Shown: positions 26,917 to 38,458, numbered from the stretch's first letter. The stretch: DNA of 64,000 nucleotides from Campylobacter concisus (GCF_002913225.1 NZ_PPAW01000013.1:36255-100254), one strand, 5' to 3'. Notes: generated by a model not told the origin, from the sequence alone. Numbers and translations: made by a program.

Positions 26917-28043
26917 GAATTTTGGTTGCGATAGATTCATTAAAAGGCTCGCTAAGCTCGCTTGAGGCGGGCCTTGCTATAAAAGAGTCGCTTGAAGATT
27001 TTTGCGACGTCGTCGTAAAGCCAGTAGCTGACGGCGGTGAGGGCAGCGTGGAGGCTATGGCTGACGCACTTGATGCTAAATTTATAGATACCATCGTCAA
27101 AAACCCACTTGGCACTGAAATTTTAGCTAGATACGCTCTAAAAGATGACCTTGCCATACTTGAGATGTCAAGCGCTTCTGGGCTTACTCTTATAAATCCT
27201 GATGAGAGAAATCCTATGAAAACTAGCACATTTGGCTTTGGTCAGATGATAAAAGATGCCATTAGCAAGGGTGCTAGGAAATTTATCATAGGCATTGGCG
27301 GAAGTGCGACAAATGATGCTGGCACAGGCATGCTAAGTGCTCTTGGCTTTAAATTTTATGATAAAAATGGCTCTTTGCTTGAGGGTAAAGGTGAAGATCT
27401 AGCTCAAATTTGCGACTTTTCAGATGAAGAGGCTATAAAAGAGCTAAAAGAGTGTGAATTTTTAATCGCCTGTGATGTGGATAATCCACTTTACGGACAA
27501 AAGGGAGCAGCCTACGTCTATGCACCACAAAAGGGCGCAAATGGCCGCATGGTAAAGCAGCTTGATGATGGACTAAAGCACTTTGCGGGGCTTGTAAAAG
27601 AGAAAAATGGCACTAAATTTCACACGCAAAAGGGCGCTGGAGCAGCTGGCGGACTTGGCTTTGCTTTTGTGGCATTTTTGGGCGCAAAGCTTAGGCCTGG
27701 CATCGAGATCATCACGCAGACAATAGCACTTGAAGATGAGATCAAAAAGGCTGATCTAGTAATCACTGGTGAGGGCCGTATGGACTTTCAAAGCACCATG
27801 GGCAAGACCCCAACAGGCGTGGCAAAGCTAGCTAAAAGGCACCGCAAGCCAGTCATCGCGCTTGCTGGAAGCGTGCAAAGGTGCGCCAAAGACTGCCATA
27901 AGCACGGCATCGATGCGTATTTTTGCATACTAAATGAGCCAATGAGCCTTGAAGAAGCTATGCGAAAAGATAATGCCATTAGAAATTTAAAGATGACCGC
28001 CGAGCAAGTCATCCGCCTTTATATGCTAAATCACAAAGCATAA
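26913..28043 (+). CDS. Glycerate 2-kinase (GarK/GlxK family)
   Basis: 376 residues, standard length of the GarK family. Recognisable blocks: IDSLKGSLSSLEAG at the start, VKPVADGGEGS, IIGIGGSATNDAGTGMLSALG near 130, and DLVITGEGRMDFQSTMGKTP near 290. It phosphorylates glycerate to 2-phosphoglycerate, feeding directly into the enolase step. The start overlaps the permease stop by 4 bases, so transport and activation are coupled. A terminator follows. Confidence 0.92.
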   Translation: MRILVAIDSLKGSLSSLEAGLAIKESLEDFCDVVVKPVADGGEGSVEAMADALDAKFIDTIVKNPLGTEILARYALKDDLAILEMSSASGLTLINPDERNPMKTSTFGFGQMIKDAISKGARKFIIGIGGSATNDAGTGMLSALGFKFYDKNGSLLEGKGEDLAQICDFSDEEAIKELKECEFLIACDVDNPLYGQKGAAYVYAPQKGANGRMVKQLDDGLKHFAGLVKEKNGTKFHTQKGAGAAGGLGFAFVAFLGAKLRPGIEIITQTIALEDEIKKADLVITGEGRMDFQSTMGKTPTGVAKLAKRHRKPVIALAGSVQRCAKDCHKHGIDAYFCILNEPMSLEEAMRKDNAIRNLKMTAEQVIRLYMLNHKA

Positions 28044-28047
28044 ATTT

Positions 28048-28079
28048 AAAAAAGATAGAAGCTAAATTTCTATCTTTTT
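28048..28079 (+). terminator. Rho-independent terminator after glycerate kinase gene
   Basis: AAAAAAGATAGAA (28048-28060) pairs with TTCTATCTTTTT (28068-28079) around GCTAAAT, starting 5 bases after the stop codon and ending in a T run. Confidence 0.8.
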
Positions 28080-28389
28080 CTCCCAAAATTTAACTTCAAA
28101 TTTTACTCACAAAGTGCTACAAAAATTCTCAAAATTTAATACATTTTGCAAAAATAAAAACTCTTAAAAGTAAATGGCTAATTTGGCGAGCAGAGTAAAA
28201 TTTGCTTGCCAAATTTTATTTTCGTGAGAGCTTTTGTCTTGCGGTGTAAATTTAGATGCATGGCAAGCTTTGGGCTGCTTGCAAGCTAAAAATTCTCACA
28301 TATTTATAGAGTTTCATAGTTAAATTTGATGTTTTAAATTTTGTATTGGTTAAATTTAATATTGCTAGTTTGCTCTATTATTGAGCGCT
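28080..28389. other. Gene-free AT-rich stretch
   Basis: No convincing gene is visible in these 310 bases. One imperfect inverted pair, TTTGGCGAGCA with TGCTTGCCAAA near 28170-28210, could fold into a hairpin. The recombinase remnant begins directly after, so this may be debris of a former element. Confidence 0.4.
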
Positions 28390-28569
28390 CTAGTTCGCTA
28401 GATCCTCAGCCACTTTTGCTGCAAGTTTTAGCTTGTCACTATTAAAGTGCGTGTAAATTCGTGAGGTGTTTAGGCTAGCATGCCTAAAAGCTTCTTTCAC
28501 TAGTGTTAAGCTTTTTTGGTTACAACCAAGAGAAATTAAAAATAGCAGGCTTAAATTTAAATATAAAAA
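28390..28569 (-). pseudogene. C-terminal remnant of a tyrosine recombinase (Xer/integrase family)
   Basis: The minus-strand frame ending in TAG at 28390 reads LVKEAFRHASLNTSRIYTHF followed by NSDKLKLAAKVAEDLAN. This is the end of a tyrosine recombinase: the second active-site His in RHAS (normally GHAS or GHSS) and the nucleophile Tyr in RIYTHF, with the usual charged tail. About 20 further residues upstream stay in frame up to the stop codon of the AMIN gene. The catalytic Arg box and the whole N-terminal domain are absent, so it cannot be active. Probably the scar of an integrated element or a degraded Xer paralogue. Confidence 0.75.
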
Positions 28570-29430
28570 CTATAAAAGCTTAAGCACATATCCATTTTCG
28601 GCGGCTTCAAGCTTATATTTATGCATCTTATCAAGCTCTAAAACCACTCTGAAATACTTGTCATGCCAGCCGATTATGACGTTTTTAAAAGTTTCGTTTT
28701 CAAGCTTTAAATTTCTAGTTTTAAAGCTTCTTGGAGGTTTTGCAAAGTCAAGCACGATCTTGTTTTTCTCGTAAGCAAAATGTTTTAAATTTTTAGCTTT
28801 TGCGATGATATTTAGCTCTTTTTCATGCGCTAAAAAGCTGATAAACCCTAAAAATTTAACTTCTTTTTCGCTGCTTTTTATCTCCTGAACAGGCTTTGTA
28901 GCAGGCTCAATTTTTACTTCTACTACCTTTTGCTCGGGCTTAGCTGGCTCTTTTACTTTTTTTGTGCCAAGGTCGATCACTACGACGTTTGGAGTTGGCA
29001 CGTCTGAGGTTTTATTTCTATCTTTGTTTGAAATTTTAGTCTCATTTTTTTCTATTATCACTGGCGTGCTAACCTTTTGAGCTGGCACCTCCGCCATCGT
29101 GACAGAAACGTCTAGTTTTTTAGCTGCGACTGGTTCTGGATTTTTCATCTTGCTTATGGCAAATTCATCGTTCCAGTCGATAGTTTTGTTTATATCAGTT
29201 AGTCTTTTTTCTTTTATGCTGCCGTCATTTGCTCTGTATCTTATGGTAACATCAAGTAGTAGCATCGCATCGCTTGGGAATTTAAACGAGAGCGAGTTGA
29301 AGCTGTCATATTTTTCTACGACGTTTGTCGTCATAACACTTGTGTTTAGCTCGCTAATAGGCATAAATGGGTTTTCTCTGGCGCATAAGCTCGCAGTCAA
29401 GATAGATAAAACTAACCAAATTTTCTTCAT
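28570..29430 (-). CDS. AMIN-domain-like periplasmic protein
   Basis: 286 residues with a signal peptide (MKKIWLVLSILTASLCARE). The middle (about 115-195) is a Lys/Glu/Pro/Val-rich linker. The C-terminal 90 residues (FLGFISFLAHEKELNIIAK, IVLDFAKPPRSFKTRNLKL, FRVVLELDKMHKYKLE) match AMIN-type domains, which target proteins to peptidoglycan or envelope machines. It follows the FtsB-like gene by 5 bases, so a cell-envelope or division role fits, without a visible catalytic domain. Confidence 0.75.
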   Translation of the reverse strand: MKKIWLVLSILTASLCARENPFMPISELNTSVMTTNVVEKYDSFNSLSFKFPSDAMLLLDVTIRYRANDGSIKEKRLTDINKTIDWNDEFAISKMKNPEPVAAKKLDVSVTMAEVPAQKVSTPVIIEKNETKISNKDRNKTSDVPTPNVVVIDLGTKKVKEPAKPEQKVVEVKIEPATKPVQEIKSSEKEVKFLGFISFLAHEKELNIIAKAKNLKHFAYEKNKIVLDFAKPPRSFKTRNLKLENETFKNVIIGWHDKYFRVVLELDKMHKYKLEAAENGYVLKLL

Positions 29431-29435
29431 CGTTC

Positions 29436-32070
<2,635 letters not shown>

Positions 32071-32132
32071 TTTTTACCTTATAGTTGAAATTTTGCTTGA
32101 TTTTATCTAAAAAGAGATGAATTTTACTTGAT

Positions 32133-32621
32133 TTACTCGCAAATTATAATATTTTCGCCAAGCAGTGCAGCGCTATCAATAAGAGCAAAAAGCTGCTCTT
32201 TTTCAAACAAAAATCCATAAATTTGATCTTCGTTTTTCAGTATCGCAAGCTTAAATGGCTCTACAAGCGAGCTGGCGCAAAGGTTTAAAAAAGCTTCGTT
32301 GATACTGTTTTGCGAAATTTGGGGTTTGGTTTTGAAATTTTCATCTTTTATAAAAGAGATAAATTCCTCTTGTGAGGTAGATTTATTAAATTTAAAAATT
32401 AGTTTTTCTTTTAAGGCCTGGGCTAAAATTTCATCAAATTTAACTAGGTCGATGTAGTTTTGCACACCTAAAATTTGAGCAAAATTTAGCAGGTTTTTAT
32501 CATGATCGGCCATATTTTTCTCATGCTCACTTTGCGCCTTTTTAGCCCTATAAATGGCATAAAAACCAATCATAATAAACAAAATAGAAAGCGTTAAAAC
32601 TTCTGCTAAAAACTCACTCAT
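32133..32621 (-). CDS. Single-pass membrane protein, unknown function
   Basis: 162 residues: an N-terminal membrane helix (about 4-24, VLTLSILFIMIGFYAIY) followed by a charged coiled-coil stretch (KKAQSEHEKNMADHDKNL) and a cytoplasmic domain without a recognised motif. The ATG at 32621 has AAGGA seven bases upstream and is preferred over an in-frame start 21 bases earlier inside murB. It lies between murB and recA in one minus-strand run. Confidence 0.7.
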   Translation of the reverse strand: MSEFLAEVLTLSILFIMIGFYAIYRAKKAQSEHEKNMADHDKNLLNFAQILGVQNYIDLVKFDEILAQALKEKLIFKFNKSTSQEEFISFIKDENFKTKPQISQNSINEAFLNLCASSLVEPFKLAILKNEDQIYGFLFEKEQLFALIDSAALLGENIIICE

Positions 32622-32629
32622 CACTATCC

Positions 32630-33427
32630 TTATAAAATGCAAACTTCAGTCTTAAGCTCTACGCCAAATTTCTCTAAAACTCTAGCTCTAGCCAAATTTA
32701 TAAGGCTAGTGGCGTTCTCAAAGCTTGCGTGGTTAAAATTTATTAAAAAATTTGCGTGCTCTTCGCTAAATTTCGCTCCGCCGATCACGTATCCCTTTAG
32801 TCCAACTGCCTCCAGCAACGCCCCTGCAAAGTGCCCTTCAGGATTTACAAAGCAGCTGCCAAAGCTAGCGCCTTTTGGTTGATTTGCCCTTTTTGCGCTT
32901 ATAGCTTCAGATATGCTCGCGTCAAAGCCACTAGAAAGCTTAAATTTAGCCCCCAAAATGGCCTCATCTATGCCGCTGTGGCGGTAGCTAAAGCTTATCT
33001 CATCTTTGCGCACCCAGCCACGAGCCAGACGCACATGCGTGAGGTTGTCGCTTATGCTAAATTTAAGCAGTCCAGCGTTCATTTTTATAAGTCCGCCAAG
33101 CGTGCCAGGGATATTTTTTAAAAACTCAAGGTTCGCGATGTTATTTTGTTTGCAGAAGTTATAAATTTTACCTGATTTTGTCGCAGCACCTATCTCAAGG
33201 TAAATTTTTTCATCACAAATTTCTAAATTTATATAGTCAAAGCTCTTGCCAAGCATTGCCATTTTTGGGGGATTTGGCGAGATAAGAAGGTTGTTGCCCC
33301 CGCCTATCATCACAGCGCCTAAAAAGTGAGGCGAGCTTAGATCTTCAAGGCTATCAACCTCGAAAATTTCATGCACGCCGCCTATCCTAACTGAGGTAAA
33401 TTTAGAAAAATCAACAAGCCTCGTCAC
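32630..33427 (-). CDS. murB: UDP-N-acetylenolpyruvoylglucosamine reductase
   Basis: 265 residues, the short type of MurB. FAD-binding pattern VMIGGGNNLLIS near 40 and the block EFLKNIPGTLGGLIKMNAG near 105 are diagnostic. FSYRHSGID and KGASFGSCFVNPEG contain further active-site residues, including the Ser proton donor. It completes UDP-MurNAc formation for peptidoglycan. The start overlaps the fliQ stop by 4 bases. Confidence 0.95.
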   Translation of the reverse strand: MTRLVDFSKFTSVRIGGVHEIFEVDSLEDLSSPHFLGAVMIGGGNNLLISPNPPKMAMLGKSFDYINLEICDEKIYLEIGAATKSGKIYNFCKQNNIANLEFLKNIPGTLGGLIKMNAGLLKFSISDNLTHVRLARGWVRKDEISFSYRHSGIDEAILGAKFKLSSGFDASISEAISAKRANQPKGASFGSCFVNPEGHFAGALLEAVGLKGYVIGGAKFSEEHANFLINFNHASFENATSLINLARARVLEKFGVELKTEVCIL

Positions 33428-33690
33428 TGGATAAATTCCGGTATAAAATCAAGCATGCGAGTGGTAAATTCAACCATCATCGAGATCATCCAAGGCATCA
33501 AAAATATGATGACAACGACGACTAGCAAAATTTTTGGCACGAAGCTTAGCGTGGTTTCGTTTATCTGCGTGGTCGCTTGAAAAATGGAGATGATAAGACC
33601 AGCTATTAGTCCGCTTAGCAGCATCGGAAGGCTGATATAAAGGGCGATCTTAAAGGTTTCAACTCCAAGTGAGACAAGCGTACTTTGCAT
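33424..33690 (-). CDS. fliQ: Flagellar export apparatus protein FliQ
   Basis: 88 residues with two long membrane helices, as in FliQ/SpaQ. The loop GLIAGLIISIFQATTQINETTLSFVPK contains the conserved QA-T-QI-E-TL-F-PK pattern of the family. It is part of the membrane gate of the flagellar type III secretion system. It overlaps mqnD and murB at its ends, a compact run also seen in other Campylobacter relatives. Confidence 0.94.
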   Translation of the reverse strand: MQSTLVSLGVETFKIALYISLPMLLSGLIAGLIISIFQATTQINETTLSFVPKILLVVVVIIFLMPWMISMMVEFTTRMLDFIPEFIQ

Positions 33691-34562
33691 CAGCTAAACC
33701 TTACTTCGTTGTATTCAGTTGGGATTAGGTAGTCGTTTACGTCGATCGGCTTTTCAAAAAAGCCTTTGTCATAGCCTATTTGATAGAGCTTGTTTAGCGC
33801 TTTTAGCTGCGTTTCGTTCATGCTTATAGACTCGTCATTTGCGTATAAATTTAGATATGTTTTAAGCTCTTCTTTGCCAACTCTGATGAGGTTTCGCTCC
33901 ATTAGCATGTGAGATAAAAATGGCTTGTGTGAAGTTGCGATCCTAACGGCTTCGCTAAGCACTCTCTCGCACTCGATCGCGTCGGTTATGGGTAGGCTTC
34001 GTCTAAGCGCCATACCACCAAGTGGAAGCGGTAAATTTTCGCCGTTTAGCTCGCTCCAAATGTCCCAAATTTCACGCTCGACGCAGAGCTTGTCAGAGAA
34101 ATTTAAGATACTTTCATGTATGAGCACGCCAGCATCGACCTCGCCGCTAAGCACGGCATTTTCGATCTCAAGAAAATTTTTATAAACGATCCTTGCCTCT
34201 GGGTAGGCTATGCGAAAGAGCAGGGCGTTTGTTGTGTTTTTGCCAGATAGCGCGACCTTGAAATTTCGCTTTAGCTGCTTATCTTTTAGCTTGATAAGCT
34301 TTGGGCCGTATCCATTGCCAAAGCTCACCGCGCAGCGTAAAAGTGCAAATTCATCGCAAATTTTTGGATAGAGCGCAAAGCTGATCGCCGTTGCCTCATA
34401 AGTGCCTTTTAACGCCTCTTCATTTAGCGTTTCTATATCAAGCGCCTTTGATGTAAAGGCTAAATTTTTACTGCTAACCCAGCCAAATTTGACCGCGGCA
34501 TACATGAAAATATCGTCAGCGTCCGGCGAGTGAGCGACGTTTATGGTTTTTAGATTATGCAA
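33690..34562 (-). CDS. mqnD: 1,4-dihydroxy-6-naphthoate synthase (futalosine menaquinone pathway)
   Basis: 290 residues with the MqnA/MqnD solute-binding-protein-like fold. The start HSPDADDIFMYAAVKFGWV corresponds to the family's SPDPNDxxM signature, followed by ATAISFALYPKI, NTTNALLFR and AGVLIHESILNF. The LIHE His and the overall pattern favour MqnD, which converts cyclic futalosine derivative to dihydroxynaphthoate. MqnA is related, so the exact step carries some doubt. Menaquinone is the respiratory quinone of this group. Confidence 0.85.
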   Translation of the reverse strand: MHNLKTINVAHSPDADDIFMYAAVKFGWVSSKNLAFTSKALDIETLNEEALKGTYEATAISFALYPKICDEFALLRCAVSFGNGYGPKLIKLKDKQLKRNFKVALSGKNTTNALLFRIAYPEARIVYKNFLEIENAVLSGEVDAGVLIHESILNFSDKLCVEREIWDIWSELNGENLPLPLGGMALRRSLPITDAIECERVLSEAVRIATSHKPFLSHMLMERNLIRVGKEELKTYLNLYANDESISMNETQLKALNKLYQIGYDKGFFEKPIDVNDYLIPTEYNEVRFS

Positions 34563-34617
34563 AGATGATCCTTTTTTTGATTACGCCATTTTAATGAAAT
34601 TTATTTAAAATAAAGTT

Positions 34618-35115
34618 TTAAGGGTGGTTTTGAAACGATTTTACCAGCTTTGCCTCTTTGAAATTTAGCACGTATTTCACGTATATGGCGTCTTTAGCCC
34701 CTTTTCTTCGCGCTTGGAGCGTTGAGTAAAACGGATGTTTGAGTTCTAGCATCTTAAGCAGTTTTTGATCGCTATCTTCTTTTTTTATATTTTCAACGAT
34801 TATTGTCGTTATAAATTTGCCCTCAAACTCGTAAAATGGCCAGACAATCACGCCAACGTCGCTTGTTTTAAAGTCCGTGATTTTAGATTTTTTAGGGACA
34901 TTTAGCATGGAGATGATCTTTTTACGTGAGCTATCTGCATTTTGCACTGAGATCACCTTTACAAGTAGGTCTTTTTTGACTCCGATACCATTTTGGTTAA
35001 AGCGATAAACTCCGTCTTCAAGTATGCCAACCTTTTCAAAAGCGTTAGCGTAGTTTGCGGCGGTGCAAGCAGTCAGCAAAAGTGCTAGAAACGTTAAAAT
35101 TTTTATAAATTTCAT
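34618..35115 (-). CDS. Putative lipoprotein, unknown function
   Basis: 165 residues with a lipoprotein signal (MKFIKILTFLALLLTACTAA, lipobox LTAC). The rest is beta-rich and charged with no motif I can name. It follows the nicotinate phosphoribosyltransferase-like gene by 8 bases with TTTCTCC-complementary AGGAGAAA before the ATG. Probably anchored in the inner leaflet of the outer membrane or in the inner membrane. Confidence 0.7.
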   Translation of the reverse strand: MKFIKILTFLALLLTACTAANYANAFEKVGILEDGVYRFNQNGIGVKKDLLVKVISVQNADSSRKKIISMLNVPKKSKITDFKTSDVGVIVWPFYEFEGKFITTIIVENIKKEDSDQKLLKMLELKHPFYSTLQARRKGAKDAIYVKYVLNFKEAKLVKSFQNHP

Positions 35116-35123
35116 CTTTTCTC

Positions 35124-36212
35124 CTAAAATTTCACTCTTTTTAGCCTATCTGAAGCGAAATTTTTTCTGCCAAATTTAGCTTCACTTTTGCCGTTTAGCT
35201 CGACTAGATCGCCTGTAAAGCCACAAATGTCATTTTTAACAAGATAGCTTCCCACGCCATAAATATCAACTGGGGTGTTAAATTTCTCAAATTCGCTCAT
35301 TTTTTGCGGATTAAATCCTGAGCTAACGACTATTTTAACGTGCTTAAAGCCAGCTTTATCAAGCGCCTCTCTTAGGGCAAATATAAGCTCCTTGCAAACG
35401 CCGTGTGGATCAAATTTGCTCGTATCTTTGCCTTCAAAATACCTATCTATCAAATTTTTACTAGTATCCACCCTAACTGCGCCAAGCCTCTCTTTTAGGG
35501 CATTTGCAGCCTTTAGCGCGTCCGTGATCACATCGTTGTTGTAATCAACCAAAGCCGTGATCTGCTCATTTTCAAAGGTTTTAGCATAAATTTGGCAAGC
35601 CTTCACCACGTCTCCGCCACACATTTGAATGAGCGCGTGAGGCATGGTGCCACCACCTTTTAGCCCTGTAAGCTCGCCCTGAGCGTCTGTGGCGACCTTT
35701 TTGATGCCACCGATAAATGATGCATAGCCGTCGCCTGGCTGCGTGCAGATGTCGTCTTGTCTATCAGCCATGCTAAAGACGTCCTTGCCATTTGCCGCTT
35801 TTATCACGTCTCTGGAGTTTGTCGCCACGCAGCTTCTTCTAGTGAGTGTCGCGTCGATCACGTTTTCTAAAAAGCCGAAATTTTCATACTTGCCGCTTAT
35901 CTTTAAAACTGGCTCGTTTGCATTTATGATATCGCCATCATCAAGCGCGTAAATTTCAAGCTCGCTTGGGTTTTTGGCAAATTTATTGATGATAGTTAAA
36001 ACCTCGTCGATACCGCAAAGCACGATATCATCACGCCTTTGGAAAAACTGCATCGTAACGTGCTGATCTGGCAGGTTTTGCTTAATTATCTCATTTACTT
36101 TTAGAAAGTATTTCGCCGTAAAGTAGCCTTCGCCGATCCTTGGATCTAGCTTAAAAGTCTTATCTGTTAGCCTCTCTATCTTGCCTTGCATCTTTAGCTC
36201 AAGTTCGTTCAT
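35124..36212 (-). CDS. Nicotinate phosphoribosyltransferase-family protein
   Basis: 362 residues. Family-like segments: GYFTAKYFLKVNEIIKQNLP near the start, RRSCVATNSRDVIKAANGKD, the phosphate-binding FIGGIKKVATDAQGELTGLKG, GGTMPHALIQM near 195 and VSSGFNPQKM near 305. This is the type II PRTase fold of nicotinate or nicotinamide phosphoribosyltransferase, making NAD precursors. Closest by length to the archaeal-like class, so pncB is likely but not certain. Divergent from the permease remnant whose frame begins within 30 bases. Confidence 0.8.
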   Translation of the reverse strand: MNELELKMQGKIERLTDKTFKLDPRIGEGYFTAKYFLKVNEIIKQNLPDQHVTMQFFQRRDDIVLCGIDEVLTIINKFAKNPSELEIYALDDGDIINANEPVLKISGKYENFGFLENVIDATLTRRSCVATNSRDVIKAANGKDVFSMADRQDDICTQPGDGYASFIGGIKKVATDAQGELTGLKGGGTMPHALIQMCGGDVVKACQIYAKTFENEQITALVDYNNDVITDALKAANALKERLGAVRVDTSKNLIDRYFEGKDTSKFDPHGVCKELIFALREALDKAGFKHVKIVVSSGFNPQKMSEFEKFNTPVDIYGVGSYLVKNDICGFTGDLVELNGKSEAKFGRKNFASDRLKRVKF

Positions 36213-36240
36213 GTCTGTCCTTTTGTTTTTGCGAGATTAT

Positions 36241-36546
36241 ACCATTTTGGCAAAATTTGGCGCAGGCAAGAGGGCTAGTGAATTTATGCAAAAAGCAATC
36301 TTTATGCCTCAAAAAAGCGTGGCAGCAGCCTTTATCCTAGCGCTCTCGCGAGGGTTTGGCGAAGTTGGTATAACGCTCATTTTAGGCGGCAATATCATAG
36401 GCAAAACAGACACCATCTCACTATCTATCTACAATGCAGTATATGACGGCAGAAACGATCAGGCACTCGCTTTAAGTCTTGTTTTAGTTGTGCTTAGTTT
36501 CGTCTTATTTTTCATTATAAATTTGCTAGAAAAAAGTAGGATTTAG
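36241..36546 (+). pseudogene. 3' remnant of a ModB-type oxyanion ABC transporter permease
   Basis: The frame reads AKFGAGKRASEFMQKAIFMP, the EAA-type ATPase-contact loop, then LSRGFGEVGITLILGGNIIG, TDTISLSIYNAVYDG and a last membrane helix ending KSRI. This is the C-terminal half of a molybdate/tungstate-type permease. The first half (membrane helices 1-3) is missing: upstream sequence within 30 bases belongs to the divergent phosphoribosyltransferase start, and no substrate-binding or ATPase gene adjoins. So it is a truncated copy, not a working transporter, distinct from the intact modB at 7127. Confidence 0.75.
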
Positions 36547-36631
36547 CACAAAATTTATGCCAGCTAAAAATTAAATTTATTTAAATTTCGCTACAATTAA
36601 GGGCTTATATAAAAATTTAGGAGAATTTTCT

Positions 36632-37084
36632 ATGAAAAAAGAAGATATAAAAGAGCTTATCGAATTTTTTAATGGTATGGAGATGAATCATATCAAGATA
36701 AAAAGTGGTGATTTTGAGGTCGAGGTAGAGAAATTTGCTGATTATTGCGCGCCTGCGAAGCCAGTAGCACAAGCAGCAGCTCCAGCGCCAACACCTGTAA
36801 ATGTTGTCGTTAGCTCAGAGGTAAAACCAGCTGCAAATTCGCCAAAAGATAGCATAAAATCTCCTATGGTAGGTACTTTCTACGCTGCTCCAAGCCCAGG
36901 CGCTGCACCATTTGTAAAAGTAGGCCAAAGAGTGAGAAAAGGCGATGTAGTTGGCATCATCGAAGCTATGAAGATCATGAACGAGATCGAGGCTGAATTT
37001 GACTGCCAGATCACTGAGATGCTAGTCTCTGACGGACAGCCAGTTGAGTTTGGATTGCCGTTATTTGGCGTGGAGAAAAATTAA
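36632..37084 (+). CDS. accB: Biotin carboxyl carrier protein of acetyl-CoA carboxylase
   Basis: 150 residues. An N-terminal segment ([20 protein letters not shown]) is followed by a Pro/Ala-rich linker ([16 protein letters not shown]) and the biotinyl domain with [19 protein letters not shown] and the biotin-acceptor Lys in [16 protein letters not shown]. It carries the carboxyl group from AccC to the transferase. The start has AGGAG upstream; the stop overlaps the accC start (TTAATGG). Confidence 0.96.
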   Translation: MKKEDIKELIEFFNGMEMNHIKIKSGDFEVEVEKFADYCAPAKPVAQAAAPAPTPVNVVVSSEVKPAANSPKDSIKSPMVGTFYAAPSPGAAPFVKVGQRVRKGDVVGIIEAMKIMNEIEAEFDCQITEMLVSDGQPVEFGLPLFGVEKN

Positions 37085-38415
37085 TGGAATTAAAAAGAAT
37101 TTTAATCGCAAACCGCGGCGAGATCGCTCTTCGTGCTTTGCGAACGATAAAGGAGATGGGTAAAGAAGCCGTTGTCGTTTATTCAACCGCTGACAAAGAC
37201 GCACTTTACGTAAAATACGCTGATGTGGCTATTTGCATCGGTAAAGAGCGCTCAAGTGACAGCTACCTAAACATCCCAGCTATCATAAGCGCAGCTGAGA
37301 TCAGCGAAGCAGATGCCATCTTCCCAGGTTATGGCTTTTTAAGTGAAAATCAAAATTTTGTTGAAATTTGCTCACACCACAAGATTAAATTCATTGGACC
37401 AAGCGTTGCTGCGATGGCTTTGATGAGCGATAAGAGTAAGGCAAAACAGGTCATGCAAAGAGCTGGCGTGCCAGTCATCCCTGGCTCAGACGGCGCTGTG
37501 GCTGACACAAAAGCAGCAAAAGAGCTAGCTAAAAAGATAGGCTACCCTGTCATACTAAAAGCTGCGGCAGGTGGTGGCGGACGTGGTATGCGCGTAGTTG
37601 AAAAAGAGGCTGATTTAGAAAAAGCGTTTTGGTCTGCTGAGAGCGAGGCGATGAGTGCATTTGGCGATGGCACGATGTATATGGAAAAATATATCCTAAA
37701 TCCACGCCACATCGAGGTTCAAATCATCGGCGATAGCCACGGCAACGTGCTTCACATAGGCGAGCGTGACTGCTCTATGCAGCGTCGCCACCAAAAGCTA
37801 ATCGAAGAGAGCCCAGCTATCTTACTTGATGAAAAAACAAGAGAGAGGCTACATGAAACTGCCATAAAAGCGGCAAAAGCGATCGGCTACGAGGGAGCAG
37901 GTACGTTTGAATTTTTGGTTGATAAAAATTTAGACTTTTACTTCATCGAGATGAATACAAGGCTTCAGGTCGAGCACACAGTGAGCGAAATGGTAAGCGG
38001 ACTTGATATCATCGAGCTTATGATAAAAGTGGCTGAGGGTGAAAAGCTACCGTCACAAAAGAGCATCGAGCTAAAAGGCCATGCGATCGAGTGCAGGATC
38101 ACGGCTGAGGATCCAAACACCTTCACTCCGTGCCCTGGCAAGATCACAAAATATGTCTGCCCAGGCGGTCGCAACGTGAGAATGGATAGCCACATCTACC
38201 AAGACTACTCTATACCGCCGTATTACGATAGCATGATCGGTAAGCTCGTAGTTTGGGACACTGATAGAAATAGAGCGATCCACAAGATGAAAGTTGCTCT
38301 TGATCAGCTCATAATAAGTGGCATCAAAACAACAAAAGATTTTCACATCGCCATGATGGAAAACAAAGATTTTTTAAGCAACAACTACGATACAAACTAT
38401 CTTTCAAGACATTAA
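37084..38415 (+). CDS. accC: Biotin carboxylase subunit of acetyl-CoA carboxylase
   Basis: 443 residues, full length. N-terminal ILIANRGEIALRALRT, the ATP-grasp Gly-rich loop KAAAGGGGRGMRVV near 160, HIEVQIIGD, ERDCSMQRRHQKLIEESPA, and the catalytic FIEMNTRLQVEHTVSEM near 285-300 are all intact. It carboxylates biotin on AccB using ATP and bicarbonate, the first step of fatty acid synthesis. Cotranscribed with accB; a strong terminator follows. Confidence 0.97.
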   Translation: MELKRILIANRGEIALRALRTIKEMGKEAVVVYSTADKDALYVKYADVAICIGKERSSDSYLNIPAIISAAEISEADAIFPGYGFLSENQNFVEICSHHKIKFIGPSVAAMALMSDKSKAKQVMQRAGVPVIPGSDGAVADTKAAKELAKKIGYPVILKAAAGGGGRGMRVVEKEADLEKAFWSAESEAMSAFGDGTMYMEKYILNPRHIEVQIIGDSHGNVLHIGERDCSMQRRHQKLIEESPAILLDEKTRERLHETAIKAAKAIGYEGAGTFEFLVDKNLDFYFIEMNTRLQVEHTVSEMVSGLDIIELMIKVAEGEKLPSQKSIELKGHAIECRITAEDPNTFTPCPGKITKYVCPGGRNVRMDSHIYQDYSIPPYYDSMIGKLVVWDTDRNRAIHKMKVALDQLIISGIKTTKDFHIAMMENKDFLSNNYDTNYLSRH

Positions 38416-38420
38416 AACTA

Positions 38421-38458
38421 AATTTTAAACCATTGCCTTTTGGCTTTGGTTTAAAATT
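38421..38458 (+). terminator. Rho-independent terminator after accBC
   Basis: AATTTTAAACCATTGCC (38421-38437) pairs at 15 of 17 positions with GGCTTTGGTTTAAAATT (38442-38458) around TTTT, followed by a T-rich run. It can act for accC. The facing DUF2393 gene ends about 110 bases further on. Confidence 0.75.

Noticed and set aside
36181..36240. N-terminal part of the permease-remnant frame
   Set aside because: Antisense to the start of the phosphoribosyltransferase gene and without permease-like sequence.
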